Positions 29,517-38,692 of a DNA stretch of 64,000 nucleotides are shown here, in pieces; the stretch's first letter is position 1, and each line of letters opens with the position of its first letter. The notes beneath the pieces are model-generated. The model did not search any database, was not told the DNA's origin, and saw only the letters and a program-made list of their open reading frames with translations. The translations under genes and the position numbers were made by a program. Source of the stretch: Vibrio gangliei (GTDB taxonomy: Bacteria > Pseudomonadota > Gammaproteobacteria > Enterobacterales > Vibrionaceae); the NCBI RefSeq assembly GCF_026001925.1, contig NZ_AP021869.1, positions 806,001 to 870,000 of the forward strand, given 5' to 3'.

Positions 29517-30668
29517 TTACAGTGCCGTTTCCAAAATCTTACGTGAACGCGCTAAGTCAATCGAGCCGTGCTCACCCAGTTTTAGCATGCCGTGTGCTTC
29601 AAGGCTGGTCATTGCAGTATTGATATCTTCAGCGGTTAGATCAATTTCAGATAGGGATACTGGTGTTTTCATCTGGCTGAAGAATTGCTTGGTTTTCTCG
29701 ATAGCGACATCGATGCGTGCGTCATCAGAGCCATCCGTAATGTTCCAGATACGCTCTGCATATTGCAGTAATTTGGCTTTTTTCTCTTCACGACATACGT
29801 CCATCACCGCAGGTAGTACGATGGTTAGGCTGCGACCGTGGTCAACCCCAAAGTTACCGGTTAGTTCGTGACCAATCATGTGTGTTGCCCAATCTTGTGG
29901 TACGCCTACGCCAATTAAACCGCTCAGTGCTTGAGTTGCCGCCCACATCACGTTAGTTCGAGCTTCAAGATCTTGTAGATTATCGATAAGTTTTGGACCT
30001 TCTTCGATAAGTGTCAGCAAAATGCCTTCAGCAAAGCGATCTTGGATTTTAGCGTTCACAGGGTAGGTTAGGTATTGCTCCATAACATGTACAAACGCAT
30101 CCACAACACCGTTTGAGGTTTGACGCTCTGATAGGCTCAATGTGGTTTGTGGGTCAAGTACGGCAAACTGTGGGCGTACAAATGGGCTCATGAAGGACAA
30201 TTTGTCTTTACCACGAGTGACTACCGCGCCAATGTTGGTTTCTGAACCTGTAGCCGGTAGAGTCAGAATACAGCCTAACGGTAGTGCAGATTCAACCGGA
30301 GCCCGCTTAGCCAGGATGTCCCATTCTTCTTCACCAGAGAAATTAACTGCTGCTGCAATGAATTTAGTTCCGTCAACGACTGAGCCGCCACCGACAGCCA
30401 GAAGATAATCAAAGCCTTCAGCGCGAATTTTTTCGACTGCTTTCATTAATGTGTCGTATTGTGGGTTTGGCTCAATACCAGAAAATTCACCCCAGTTATG
30501 ATCTTTTAATGCCTCAACCACTTGATCATAAACACCGTTGCTTTTGATTGAGCCGCCGCCATAAGTGACAAGAATTTTTTTATCTTGAGGAATGCTGTTG
30601 GTGATCGCGGCAATTTGACCTTGGCCAAAATGAATTTGTGTCGTGTTTTGGTAACTGAAATTGTTCAT
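29517..30668 (-). CDS. yqhD: Iron-containing alcohol dehydrogenase, YqhD-like
   Basis: YqhD-type enzymes reduce aldehydes with NADPH and detoxify products such as acrolein or malondialdehyde. The 383-residue sequence keeps the family order: ITYGGGSIKSNGVYDQV, LLAVGGGSVVDGTKFIAAAVNF, then metal ligands in NGVVDAFVHVMEQYL, WATHMIGHELTG and GVDHGRSLTIVLP. It is similar in length and motifs to E. coli YqhD. A neighbouring zinc-type oxidoreductase gene lies upstream on the same strand (gap 92 bp). The aldehyde substrate in this organism is not known. Confidence 0.85.
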   Translation of the reverse strand: MNNFSYQNTTQIHFGQGQIAAITNSIPQDKKILVTYGGGSIKSNGVYDQVVEALKDHNWGEFSGIEPNPQYDTLMKAVEKIRAEGFDYLLAVGGGSVVDGTKFIAAAVNFSGEEEWDILAKRAPVESALPLGCILTLPATGSETNIGAVVTRGKDKLSFMSPFVRPQFAVLDPQTTLSLSERQTSNGVVDAFVHVMEQYLTYPVNAKIQDRFAEGILLTLIEEGPKLIDNLQDLEARTNVMWAATQALSGLIGVGVPQDWATHMIGHELTGNFGVDHGRSLTIVLPAVMDVCREEKKAKLLQYAERIWNITDGSDDARIDVAIEKTKQFFSQMKTPVSLSEIDLTAEDINTAMTSLEAHGMLKLGEHGSIDLARSRKILETAL

Positions 30669-30760
30669 CTATTGCTCCTGCTAAAATTAGCCGCAAGCCG
30701 TGATGTGCTTGTGGCTATTATTCTGTAATTTTGTTTGTTTACTGTCTGATGGGCTTATTT

Positions 30761-31771
30761 TTATAGTTGAATCAGCATCTTGCCGATGTTCTCACCAGTG
30801 AATAAGCCTAAGAAAGCGTTTGGTGTTGATTCAATACCGCTACGGACGGTTTCTTTCCAACTGATCTTGCCTTCTTTGACCCATTGACTCAGTTGAGCGA
30901 CATAGCTTGGGTAATGCTCCCAATGATCGGAAACGATAAAGCCTTGAATGCGTAAGCTCTTCTTAACGATGTTGGCTAAGTTGTTTGGGCCGGCTTTGGC
31001 ATCTTCTAAGTTATAGAGATCGATCATGCCGCACACTGCCATACGGCCATAACGATTCATAAGATTTAACGCGGCTTCAAAATGATCGCCACCGACGTTT
31101 TCATAACATAAATCGACGCCATTTGGGCAATGTTGCGCTAGAGCAGATTCGAGTTCAGCGGCGCTATGGTAATTTTTGTAATTGATTACGGCATCGACAC
31201 CGAGAGAAAGTAGCCATTCGATTTTTTCTGCGCTACCGGCACTACCGACAACGCGGCAACCTTTGAGTTTGGCAAATTGGCACACAAGGCTACCTACTGC
31301 ACCAGAGGCGGCTGAAACAAGGACAGTGTCGCCTTCTTTTAATTCACCGATAACGTTTAAGCCAACCCAAGCGGTCAACCCAGGCATACCTGCGACGCCG
31401 AGAAAACTTTGATCGGGTAATTCAGTGTGTGGCAGTTTTTGCACCATGTCGCCATTAGACACCGCATATTCACGCCAACCCAGCATGCTATTTACTTTGT
31501 CGCCTACTTGAAAATCTGAATGTTTAGATTCAATCACTTCACCAATAGCAGAGCCTTGCATCAACTCACCAAGCTGAAATGGGGGAACATAACTTTCCGC
31601 ATCTGACATTCTGCCGCGCATATATGGATCTACAGATAGCCAAAGGTTTTTAATCACAAACTGGCCATCTTTAATATCAGAAATGGTTTGGGTTTGTAGT
31701 TCAAAACAATCGAGGGTAGGCAGACCTGTCGGACGCTGCTTTAAAGCGTAACCTTTACTTTCTATGTGCAT
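30761..31771 (-). CDS. curA: NADP-dependent oxidoreductase, CurA-like MDR family
   Basis: A 336-residue medium-chain reductase of the type that reduces enals and enones with NADPH. It has NLWLSVDPYMRGRM near the N terminus, VSAASGAVGSLVCQFAKLKGCRVVG for cofactor binding (the AASGAVGS loop is typical of quinone-reductase-like MDRs), and FTGENIGKMLIQL at the C terminus. No zinc ligands are evident. The E. coli CurA (YncB) curcumin reductase is the closest family I recognise. It is divergent from the LysR gene, which suggests that regulator controls it. Confidence 0.82.
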   Translation of the reverse strand: MHIESKGYALKQRPTGLPTLDCFELQTQTISDIKDGQFVIKNLWLSVDPYMRGRMSDAESYVPPFQLGELMQGSAIGEVIESKHSDFQVGDKVNSMLGWREYAVSNGDMVQKLPHTELPDQSFLGVAGMPGLTAWVGLNVIGELKEGDTVLVSAASGAVGSLVCQFAKLKGCRVVGSAGSAEKIEWLLSLGVDAVINYKNYHSAAELESALAQHCPNGVDLCYENVGGDHFEAALNLMNRYGRMAVCGMIDLYNLEDAKAGPNNLANIVKKSLRIQGFIVSDHWEHYPSYVAQLSQWVKEGKISWKETVRSGIESTPNAFLGLFTGENIGKMLIQL

Positions 31772-31895
31772 CGGAACCTCTATTTAATCAAGGGTTATCA
31801 AAGTATGGCTTGAAATTTTGATTGTTAGATTAGCGGTAAACATAATATATTCCTAATGCATAATGATAATTACCAAAATGAGTTAAAGTCATAAC

Positions 31896-32804
31896 ATGAA
31901 TAAATTGAGTCAAGTGGATTTGAATTTGCTGGTGGCACTGCAAGCGTTAATACGCAGCAAAAGTGTGACGAAGGCAGCCATACAACTGAATATCACTCAA
32001 TCGGCCATGAGTCGTACCTTGCAGCGTTTACGCCATCAATTTGGTGATCCACTGTTTGTCCGAACCAAAGGTGGATTAATTCCCACTGAGCGTACGTTGG
32101 AAATGTCGACCTCGTTGGATTGCCTGCTGCAACATGCCGAGACCTTGTTGAATCCGGCAGAATTTGAACCGCATAAGGCGAATACCCATTTCACCTTGAT
32201 GATGAGTGATTTTTTCTCACAAGTGTTTATGCCACCGGTCTATAAAAGTTTGTTTGAGCAAGCGCCCGGTATTTCGTTGACCTGTTTGAATCGTCAGCCG
32301 GACATGATGGAGAAGTTATCATTAGGAGAAGGGGATTTGAGTTTTAGTAGTGACGTGCAAAAAGCACAGGCTGATATTTATGCGCAAGCGTTAGGGCCGG
32401 ATCGTCTGGTTACTATTATGAGAAAAGGCCATCCATTAGCTCAGCAAGAATTGACGCTCGATGCTTATTGCGACAGCTCGCATGCTTTGATCACCATGGG
32501 CGGAGACCGTGCCGGATCAATCGATTTGGCGTTAGCGAAAGTTGGACGTAAACGTAACGTTGTGCTTCGTATGCCGCACTTTACCGCTGCGCCTTATGCG
32601 ATTGAACAAAGCGACTTGTTATTGACTTTACCCGGTTGCCTTGCTGACAAAATGGCGGAACATCTTGATATTGTCATTCGCCAACCGCCAGTGGAAACGG
32701 CTGAATATCAATATCATATGGTTTGGCATGCAAGGCAGCATAATAATCCAGCGCACAGATGGCTACGGTCTGAAATTCAGAAGGTGATGGCAACCTTACT
32801 ATAA
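31896..32804 (+). CDS. LysR-family transcriptional regulator
   Basis: A 302-residue LysR-type regulator. The N-terminal winged helix-turn-helix covers about residues 6-65 (KSVTKAAIQLNITQSAMSRTLQRLRHQFGDPLFVR), and a periplasmic-binding-like effector domain follows. It is transcribed divergently from the curA-like gene with 125 bp between the starts, a typical arrangement for a LysR regulator and its target. The effector is unknown, although aldehydes or quinones would fit the neighbours. Confidence 0.88.
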   Translation: MNKLSQVDLNLLVALQALIRSKSVTKAAIQLNITQSAMSRTLQRLRHQFGDPLFVRTKGGLIPTERTLEMSTSLDCLLQHAETLLNPAEFEPHKANTHFTLMMSDFFSQVFMPPVYKSLFEQAPGISLTCLNRQPDMMEKLSLGEGDLSFSSDVQKAQADIYAQALGPDRLVTIMRKGHPLAQQELTLDAYCDSSHALITMGGDRAGSIDLALAKVGRKRNVVLRMPHFTAAPYAIEQSDLLLTLPGCLADKMAEHLDIVIRQPPVETAEYQYHMVWHARQHNNPAHRWLRSEIQKVMATLL

Positions 32805-32844
32805 GTGACCCCTTAAAGTAGGCTGCCTTATCGTTCGAAAACGC

Positions 32845-33267
32845 TTATTTGTGCCCTTCAAAGCGTGCTTTTTCTCGCTTTTCGACTTCGGATAAACGCG
32901 GCAGTTTTAGCCCTAGAGCGCGGCTTTTTTGTCTGGCGTAGAAAATATTTCCAGCAAAGTTGAGTGTCGTCAGGAGCAGTTCTATCGCCGCGAGCCAGCG
33001 TTCACCATTAACAACGTATAGGAGGGTGAGCGAGTGCAAGAAGTAGAACATCAAAATAAAGTTCGCCCACGCGTGCGTGTAAGGTTTGCCTTTAATGATG
33101 CCGATAAATGGCAGTAATAATGGAATACACCAACCGACGGTCACCGCAGTCGGGTTAAGATCCGGGTGCGGTGAAATCCATCCATGCCAAGCGATAACCC
33201 AACCTAGTAGGGCAAGATAACTGAATAGAGCGAGGTAACGGCTAATTGGGGTTGTCGGTGTGTTCAT
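32845..33267 (-). CDS. DUF2069 domain-containing inner membrane protein
   Basis: A 140-residue protein with four predicted membrane segments (starting RYLALFSYLALLGWVIAW and including LLLPFIGIIKG), ending in a charged tail. It matches the DUF2069 family by recall, and such genes are found next to wrbA, arsC and bepA. It is the last gene of the run bepA-arsC-wrbA-DUF2069 on the minus strand. Function is not known. Confidence 0.72.
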   Translation of the reverse strand: MNTPTTPISRYLALFSYLALLGWVIAWHGWISPHPDLNPTAVTVGWCIPLLLPFIGIIKGKPYTHAWANFILMFYFLHSLTLLYVVNGERWLAAIELLLTTLNFAGNIFYARQKSRALGLKLPRLSEVEKREKARFEGHK

Positions 33268-33291
33268 AGATCCATAATGCGGTTTTGAATA

Positions 33292-33879
33292 TTACAGCGA
33301 TGATAAGGCCAATGCGGCTTTGGCTAAACGTTGGCCTTGTGCAAATGCTAGCTCGGTCACTTGTTTATCTAAAGGTTGTTGACCTTGTTTGGAGATAGAG
33401 CTAGCACCATAAGGCGTACCACCCTGTAGGCTGGTATGTAAGTTAGGCTCTGAATAGGGAATACCCATGATCATCATGCCGTGATGGAGTAAAGGCAGCA
33501 TCATGGATTGTTGGGTCGTTTCTTGCCCGCCATGAGGTGAGGACGATGAAGTAAACACACAAGCCGGCTTGTCAATTAAGTCGCCCGTCAGCCAAAGGGA
33601 AGTGGTTTGATCCCAAAAATGCTTCATTGCAGCGCTCATATTACCAAACCAGACTGGGCTACCGAGGGCTAAACCATCACATTGTTTTAACTCTTGAATA
33701 GTGACAATGGGGTCTTTGACTGGGTAATCGCTCGCTTCAATATCAGCAACGGTGCGTAGGTTAGCCTTACAGTGGGCAATACTGGCAACACCGCGTGCAA
33801 TATGGCGAGCAAGCTGTTGGGTTGTACCATGTCGGCTATGGTACAACACCAAGATGTTTATCGTCTGATCGTGACTCAT
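33292..33879 (-). CDS. wrbA: NAD(P)H:quinone oxidoreductase, WrbA family
   Basis: A 195-residue flavodoxin-like FMN protein that reduces quinones in two electrons. LVLYHSRHGTTQQLARHIARG binds the FMN phosphate, and ALGSPVWFGNMSAAMKHFWDQ and SSSSPHGGQETTQQSMM match WrbA. Its start overlaps the arsC stop by four bases (ATGA), giving translational coupling. Confidence 0.85.
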   Translation of the reverse strand: MSHDQTINILVLYHSRHGTTQQLARHIARGVASIAHCKANLRTVADIEASDYPVKDPIVTIQELKQCDGLALGSPVWFGNMSAAMKHFWDQTTSLWLTGDLIDKPACVFTSSSSPHGGQETTQQSMMLPLLHHGMMIMGIPYSEPNLHTSLQGGTPYGASSISKQGQQPLDKQVTELAFAQGQRLAKAALALSSL

Positions 33880-34226
33880 AAAATCTCAAGCACTTGCTCT
33901 GGTGGGCGGCCATGACGTGCTTGACCATTGTTCACCACTATCGGGCGCTCAATTAATTTTGGATGGTTTGCCATAGCTTCGAATAGCTGTTCATCGGTAA
34001 CGCTTGAATCACCCAGATTTAATTCTTTATAAATGTCTTCTTTAGTGCGCATCATGTCGCGAACTTTGTTCAGCCCAAGTTGTTGATATAGGTTTTTTAA
34101 CGTTTCGACAGTGGGGGTTTCTTCTAAGTACTTCACCACTTGAGGCTCAATGCCTTTTTCGGTTAATAATTCTAAGGTTTGACGGCTCTTAGAGCAGCGT
34201 GGGTTATGGTAAATAGTGACTGACAT
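33876..34226 (-). CDS. arsC: ArsC-family arsenate reductase (YfgD-like)
   Basis: A 116-residue thioredoxin-fold reductase. The active-site cysteine is in YHNPRCSKSRQTLELL, and the family block PIVVNNGQARHGRPPEQVLEIL closes the protein. E. coli YfgD next to bepA has the same order, so this is a YfgD-type protein and not necessarily a functional arsenate reductase. It overlaps wrbA by four bases and lies 38 bp after bepA. Confidence 0.88.
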   Translation of the reverse strand: MSVTIYHNPRCSKSRQTLELLTEKGIEPQVVKYLEETPTVETLKNLYQQLGLNKVRDMMRTKEDIYKELNLGDSSVTDEQLFEAMANHPKLIERPIVVNNGQARHGRPPEQVLEIL

Positions 34227-34264
34227 GCTTCTATCCTTACCTGTTTTTATTATGATCGAATGGG

Positions 34265-35731
34265 TTATTTGAGTGCAGCAAAACGTTGCTGTTCAATGCG
34301 TAATTGGTCGATACGGGCATCATATCTCGCTTGTTGCAGACTGCCTAATTCGGCCAATTGACTGGCACGGGTGTAGTTACTAATCGCTTTATTCCAGTTA
34401 GCACTTAGAGCGAACAGTTCTGCTTGAGCGGCCAGTTGTTCTGCCTCGTTGGCGATTTTACTGTTGGCACTTGCGAGTAATGACCAACCTACCGTCTGAT
34501 CGGGATTATTATGAGTGTAGCGCTGCAAGATGGTAATGGCTTCTTTGCTACGGTTTGCTTCGATAAGCACGTTAGCGTAGTTGATGGTTAATACCGAGTT
34601 GCCCGGTTTTCTTTCTAAACCAGCCTTGAGTAGCGATAGAGCAGTATCATACTGTTTTTTATGTATATAAAGATCAGCTGCGGCATCGAGATAAAAATTG
34701 TTGTACGGATCAGTTTTAAGCAGGTGAGTCAGGATACCTTCCGCTTGATCGAGCTTTCCGCTATCCATGTACACTAACGCTTGGCCGTACTCTAACGTTG
34801 GTTTGACCATGGGAGTGGCGGATTTTAATTTGCGGTTAAACCAATCGAGCGACTGTGAAGAATCAATATTGGCATAACGGGCAATCACACGGGCTTTTGC
34901 CAGGTGAAATGGCAAAGAGACAGACGGGTTCACGCGAGGATAACGTCCGGCTCGGTCACGTGCTTCAGTTAAACGTGAGCTCGGTAATGGGTGGCTTAGC
35001 AGCATCGGCGGTGGTGTGCTGGCATAGCGATATTGGTCTGCTAAGTGACCAAAGAAATTGGGCATACCTTCAGGATCAAAACCGGCTTTGGCTAATGTTT
35101 CAATACCGAAACGGTCGGCTTCTTGTTCATTAGAACGAGTGTAGTTAATGCTGGCTTGCATCGAGCCAGCTGTGGTGGCATTCACCGCGGCAATACCAGC
35201 TTCTGGAGATGCAATCGCTAATAATAATGAACCCACGAGCGCCGCTATGGTGAGAGGGGTGCGACGTGCTTGATCTTCCATGTGGCGAGCTAAATGGCGT
35301 TGAGTCACATGGGATATTTCGTGAGCAAAAACAGAAGCGAGTTCACTTTCATTATTGGCGTGTAAAAATAGCCCTGTATTGGCGACTACATAACCACCAA
35401 AAAAAGCGAAGGCGTTGACACTGCCATCGCGGATCAGGTGAAAGTGGAATGGTGTCTTAACGTTATTCGCGTTGGCAACCAATTGATGCCCAAGCGTGCT
35501 GATGTATTCATCCATGACCGGATCATTGATGATGGGGCTACTACTACGCAAAATGCGCATATAAGCATCACCATATTCCAATTCCTGGGCGATGGTGAGT
35601 GTGCCGGCTGCGACCGTTCCTATGTCTGGCAGATCTTGCTGTGCATAAGCGATTGGCTGCACACAAAGCAAGGTAGAAAGGCATAAGCAAGCAGTGGTAC
35701 GAAAGAATTGACGCATATCGTTAAGCAACAT
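34265..35731 (-). CDS. bepA: BepA beta-barrel assembly-enhancing protease
   Basis: BepA is a periplasmic M48 metalloprotease with TPR repeats that aids LptD and other outer-membrane protein assembly and degrades misfolded ones. It has a signal peptide, the zinc motif HEISH (His 137, Glu 138, His 141) in SVFAHEISHVTQRHLARHME, the third ligand region NEQEADRFGIETL, and C-terminal TPR repeats (about residues 300-480, for example ILTHLLKTDPYNNFYLD). The ATG at 35716 gives a better-spaced N terminus than 35731; both fit the same protein, and the Shine-Dalgarno is weak. Confidence 0.93.
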   Translation of the reverse strand: MLLNDMRQFFRTTACLCLSTLLCVQPIAYAQQDLPDIGTVAAGTLTIAQELEYGDAYMRILRSSSPIINDPVMDEYISTLGHQLVANANNVKTPFHFHLIRDGSVNAFAFFGGYVVANTGLFLHANNESELASVFAHEISHVTQRHLARHMEDQARRTPLTIAALVGSLLLAIASPEAGIAAVNATTAGSMQASINYTRSNEQEADRFGIETLAKAGFDPEGMPNFFGHLADQYRYASTPPPMLLSHPLPSSRLTEARDRAGRYPRVNPSVSLPFHLAKARVIARYANIDSSQSLDWFNRKLKSATPMVKPTLEYGQALVYMDSGKLDQAEGILTHLLKTDPYNNFYLDAAADLYIHKKQYDTALSLLKAGLERKPGNSVLTINYANVLIEANRSKEAITILQRYTHNNPDQTVGWSLLASANSKIANEAEQLAAQAELFALSANWNKAISNYTRASQLAELGSLQQARYDARIDQLRIEQQRFAALK

Positions 35732-35954
35732 CCATTATTGTTTGACGTTATTTCTCAAAGTAATTCCATGGTTCCAGTTTGGGATCATCGAATACAAAGG
35801 GTAGTTTATCTTTTGTAACTCAAATATATAAGACCTTAAGCCCTCTACTTGGTTTCTTTTTTAGATAAAGTATTTATACTCGCATGGTACGGTATATGGA
35901 ATCTTATCTCAGTCAATAGACTCTATGACTGTATCACAAAGACGGAATGGTTAA

Positions 35955-36197
35955 ATGTCAGTGGATTCACTAGATTTACGTTCAGAACGTTGCCCAATGG
36001 CTTTACTTAGAGCTAAGCGGGAATGTGTCCAGCTATTGTTGAATCAATCTCTTACTATTTTAGTGCGTGATAAAGCCTCGTTGAATGATATGGTTCGATT
36101 TTTTAGCCAGCCTCCCTATTCAGCCGGCGTCCATCATCACGGTGATGAGTGGGCTTTGGTGGTGACAAAAAGGAATAATGTTGAATGTTTGAAATGA
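35955..36197 (+). CDS. TusA-like sulfurtransferase-family protein
   Basis: An 80-residue SirA/TusA-fold protein. It has the family core LDLRSERCPMALLRAK with Cys 13, but the usual CPxP motif reads CPMA, so the second proline is missing. The TusA cysteine carries persulfide sulfur for tRNA 2-thiolation in the family; whether this one does is unclear. It overlaps perM by 13 bp and would be translated with it. Confidence 0.75.
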   Translation: MSVDSLDLRSERCPMALLRAKRECVQLLLNQSLTILVRDKASLNDMVRFFSQPPYSAGVHHHGDEWALVVTKRNNVECLK

Positions 36198-37267
36198 TTA
36201 TTCGTTGGTATAAACGACGATTTTCTGATCCACACGCAGTGAGCTTGGTAGCCATACTGTTATTTGGCTTTATTACTATTTACTTCTTCGGTCACTTGAT
36301 CGCCCCGTTACTGGTTGCGATTGTTTTATCCTACCTGCTTGAATGGCCGGTAAACCGCTTGTCTAAATTAGGTTTACCAAGGCTTGCCAGTGTGTTGGTC
36401 GTCGTCAGTGCCTTCATTGGCTTAATGTTATTGGCATTGTTTGGCTTGATTCCAACCATTTGGAAACAGATTGCTAGCCTATTAAATGATATGCCTAATA
36501 TGTACACCACATTCCAAATGTACATAGCCAGCTTACCCGACCGCTTCCCTGATTTGGCTGATTTGCAGTTGATAGAAGTGATCATGAATAATGCTCAAAC
36601 CAAAATTTTAGGTATGGGGGATACCATCCTTCGCGGTTCAATGGCTTCATTATTGAGCATTGCCACTCTTGGCGTGTATTTAGTATTAGTGCCGCTGTTG
36701 ATTTTCTTTTTGCTAAAAGATAAGACGGAATTAATCAACATGTTTAGTGGCATTCTGCCGCAAAATCGCCGTTTAGCGACCAAGGTGTGGGATGAAATGC
36801 ATAGCCAAATTTCAAACTACATTCGTGGTAAGGTGGTAGAAATCGTCATTGTTGGTGTTGCCAGCTACCTTGTCTTTTTCTTCTTTGGTTTACGCTATCC
36901 GCTGCTATTAGCCGTGGCGGTAGGTTTCTCGGTGTTGATTCCATACATAGGTGCCGTCGCCGTAACGGTGCCTGTTGTGCTGGTGGCCTTGTTCCAATGG
37001 GGCTTAGGGCCTCAATTTTACTGGTTAGTCATTGCGTACGGTATTGTGCAAATGTTGGATGGTAACGTGCTGGTTCCAGTACTATTCTCAGAAGCGGTGA
37101 ATTTACACCCGGTTGCGATCATCGTAGCAGTACTGGTTTTTGGTGGCTTATGGGGCTTCTGGGGCGTGTTCTTTGCGATTCCGCTAGCGACGTTGGTCAA
37201 AGCGGTGTGGCATGCACTTCCAAGTACTGACGACAACGATAAACAAAATCAAAGCAGTTATTATTAA
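36185..37267 (+). CDS. perM: AI-2E family transporter, PerM-like
   Basis: A 360-residue inner-membrane permease of the PerM/YdiK family with eight predicted segments (starting with LVAILLFGFITIYFFGHLIA) and the YVLFFFLRYPLLLAVAVGFSV-type block (about residues 225-255). E. coli perM is also next to bepA. The overlapping TusA-like gene upstream shares the same transcript. A terminator hairpin that would have served this gene and bcp is now interrupted by an insertion sequence 45 bp after the stop. Confidence 0.85.
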   Translation: MFEMIIRWYKRRFSDPHAVSLVAILLFGFITIYFFGHLIAPLLVAIVLSYLLEWPVNRLSKLGLPRLASVLVVVSAFIGLMLLALFGLIPTIWKQIASLLNDMPNMYTTFQMYIASLPDRFPDLADLQLIEVIMNNAQTKILGMGDTILRGSMASLLSIATLGVYLVLVPLLIFFLLKDKTELINMFSGILPQNRRLATKVWDEMHSQISNYIRGKVVEIVIVGVASYLVFFFFGLRYPLLLAVAVGFSVLIPYIGAVAVTVPVVLVALFQWGLGPQFYWLVIAYGIVQMLDGNVLVPVLFSEAVNLHPVAIIVAVLVFGGLWGFWGVFFAIPLATLVKAVWHALPSTDDNDKQNQSSYY

Positions 37268-37343
37268 GAGCTTGAATAGTTGACACAAAATGAATAAAAA
37301 AAGCCCAGTGAATGAAGTGACCCCATAAAGTTGGACAGTTCTG

Positions 37344-38192
37344 TTAAGCGGCTTGTAAGGCCTGATTTCGATATTCTATCGGAGTCAGGCCTTTTAATTT
37401 CACCTTGATGCGTTTCGTATTGTAGTACTCGATGTATTCTTCAATCTGTGTGATTAAGTCATCCGCATTTTCAAAGTGCTGGTTATGGTACATTTCTGTT
37501 TTCAGCAAGGCAAAGAAGTTCTCTGCTACTGCATTATCTAAACAGTTTCCTTTTCGCGACATACTTTGAGTTAACCCTCGGTCAGCGAGAGCTTTCTGAT
37601 ATTTTCTATGCCTATATTGCCACCCTTGATCGCTATGAACGATTGGCTTCGCGTTCTTATCTAAGGTCGAAACTGCCTCTGTTAGCATGTCAGTGACGAG
37701 AGGTAAGCACGCGTTTTTAGCAACCTTATAAGCGACGACTTCCTGTGTAAATAGATCGACGATTGGTGATAAGTACACCTTCTGCTGCTTAACTTTAAAC
37801 TCAGTGACATCTGTTACCCATTTCTCATCTGGCTTTGTTGCAGTGAAGTCACGCTCTAGTACATTCGGAGCGGTTGTTCCTGCTCCTCCCTTATATGAGC
37901 TGTACCGCTTGGGCCTAACCGTTGATTTCAAGCCAAGTAACCTCATCAGACGTTGAACTGTCTTATGGTTTAACATCACGTCCTGCTTCCTTAACTCTAG
38001 GTGAATGCGACGATAGCCATACCTCCCTTTATGGTCATGGTATATTTTCTCGAACAACTGCTTCTCATCTTGATAACTATCTGCGGCGTTGCTTGATTGC
38101 GTATGATAGTAGAAGCTACTTCTCGCTAACTTAAGGGTATATAAGAGATGTTGTTGTAAATATTGATTTCTAAGAGCTAGAACTACTTTCGT
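37344..38192 (-). CDS. IS3-family transposase OrfB (DDE integrase core)
   Basis: OrfB supplies the catalytic part. Reading in the -1 frame from the A-run gives TKVVLALRNQYLQQHLLYTL, then YGYRRIHLEL and the rve core with WVTDVTEF (first D), VHSDQGWQYRH (second D) and NAVAENFFALLKTE (E), followed by the family end TPIEYRNQALQAA. The total is about 282 residues. No stop codon interrupts the frame, so the transposase is probably functional as an OrfAB fusion. Confidence 0.9.
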   Translation of the reverse strand, partial: TKVVLALRNQYLQQHLLYTLKLARSSFYYHTQSSNAADSYQDEKQLFEKIYHDHKGRYGYRRIHLELRKQDVMLNHKTVQRLMRLLGLKSTVRPKRYSSYKGGAGTTAPNVLERDFTATKPDEKWVTDVTEFKVKQQKVYLSPIVDLFTQEVVAYKVAKNACLPLVTDMLTEAVSTLDKNAKPIVHSDQGWQYRHRKYQKALADRGLTQSMSRKGNCLDNAVAENFFALLKTEMYHNQHFENADDLITQIEEYIEYYNTKRIKVKLKGLTPIEYRNQALQAA

Positions 38193-38692
38193 TTTTTCTT
38201 TGTTCGACGACGTTTCTCCTGTTCCAGCTCCTCTAACTTTTTTAGGACAGCGTTCTCTGCTCGCAAGTACGCTAACTCCTCTTTGAGCTCTTCAAGTGTT
38301 TTCTCATCATCGTGCTTATCTTGAATAAAAGGGTGTTTACTCATTGTTGGTCGTCCTTTGTTGCGCTCAAGTCCCTGAATACCATCTCTTTGATATTGTT
38401 TGAGCCAAACAGAGAGAGTGCCAGTAGACGAAAAATTCAATATCGCACTAGTGTGACTGACAGACCAACCATTCGTCCACATGTGTTTTAAAGCTTGCAG
38501 TTTGGTTTGTGCGGTCTTCGCAAATCCATGAGGTTTAAATGACTGATAACCATGAATATCAAACACTTGTGCCCAGTAACGTATTTGACGTGATGGTATG
38601 GAATGAAGACGAGAAAGCTCTTCAGATGAACTCTCGCCTTGTAGATATTGTTTAGCAATAGAGCATTTCAATGCTCGACTGTACTTGGACAT
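38183..38692 (-). CDS. IS3-family transposase OrfA
   Basis: A 169-residue DNA-binding subunit. Two helix-turn-helix modules are visible (residues 5-60, with YSRALKCSIAKQYLQGE; and 65-115, with GWSVSHTSAILNFSSTGTLS), then a coiled coil rich in Glu and Leu (TLEELKEELAYLRAENAVLKKLEELE) that dimerises OrfA. The ATG 38692 is inside the IS; a longer frame reaches upstream out of the element and is not real. The frame ends in the KKKRK tail where the A-run for frameshifting lies. Confidence 0.9.
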   Translation of the reverse strand: MSKYSRALKCSIAKQYLQGESSSEELSRLHSIPSRQIRYWAQVFDIHGYQSFKPHGFAKTAQTKLQALKHMWTNGWSVSHTSAILNFSSTGTLSVWLKQYQRDGIQGLERNKGRPTMSKHPFIQDKHDDEKTLEELKEELAYLRAENAVLKKLEELEQEKRRRTKKKRK

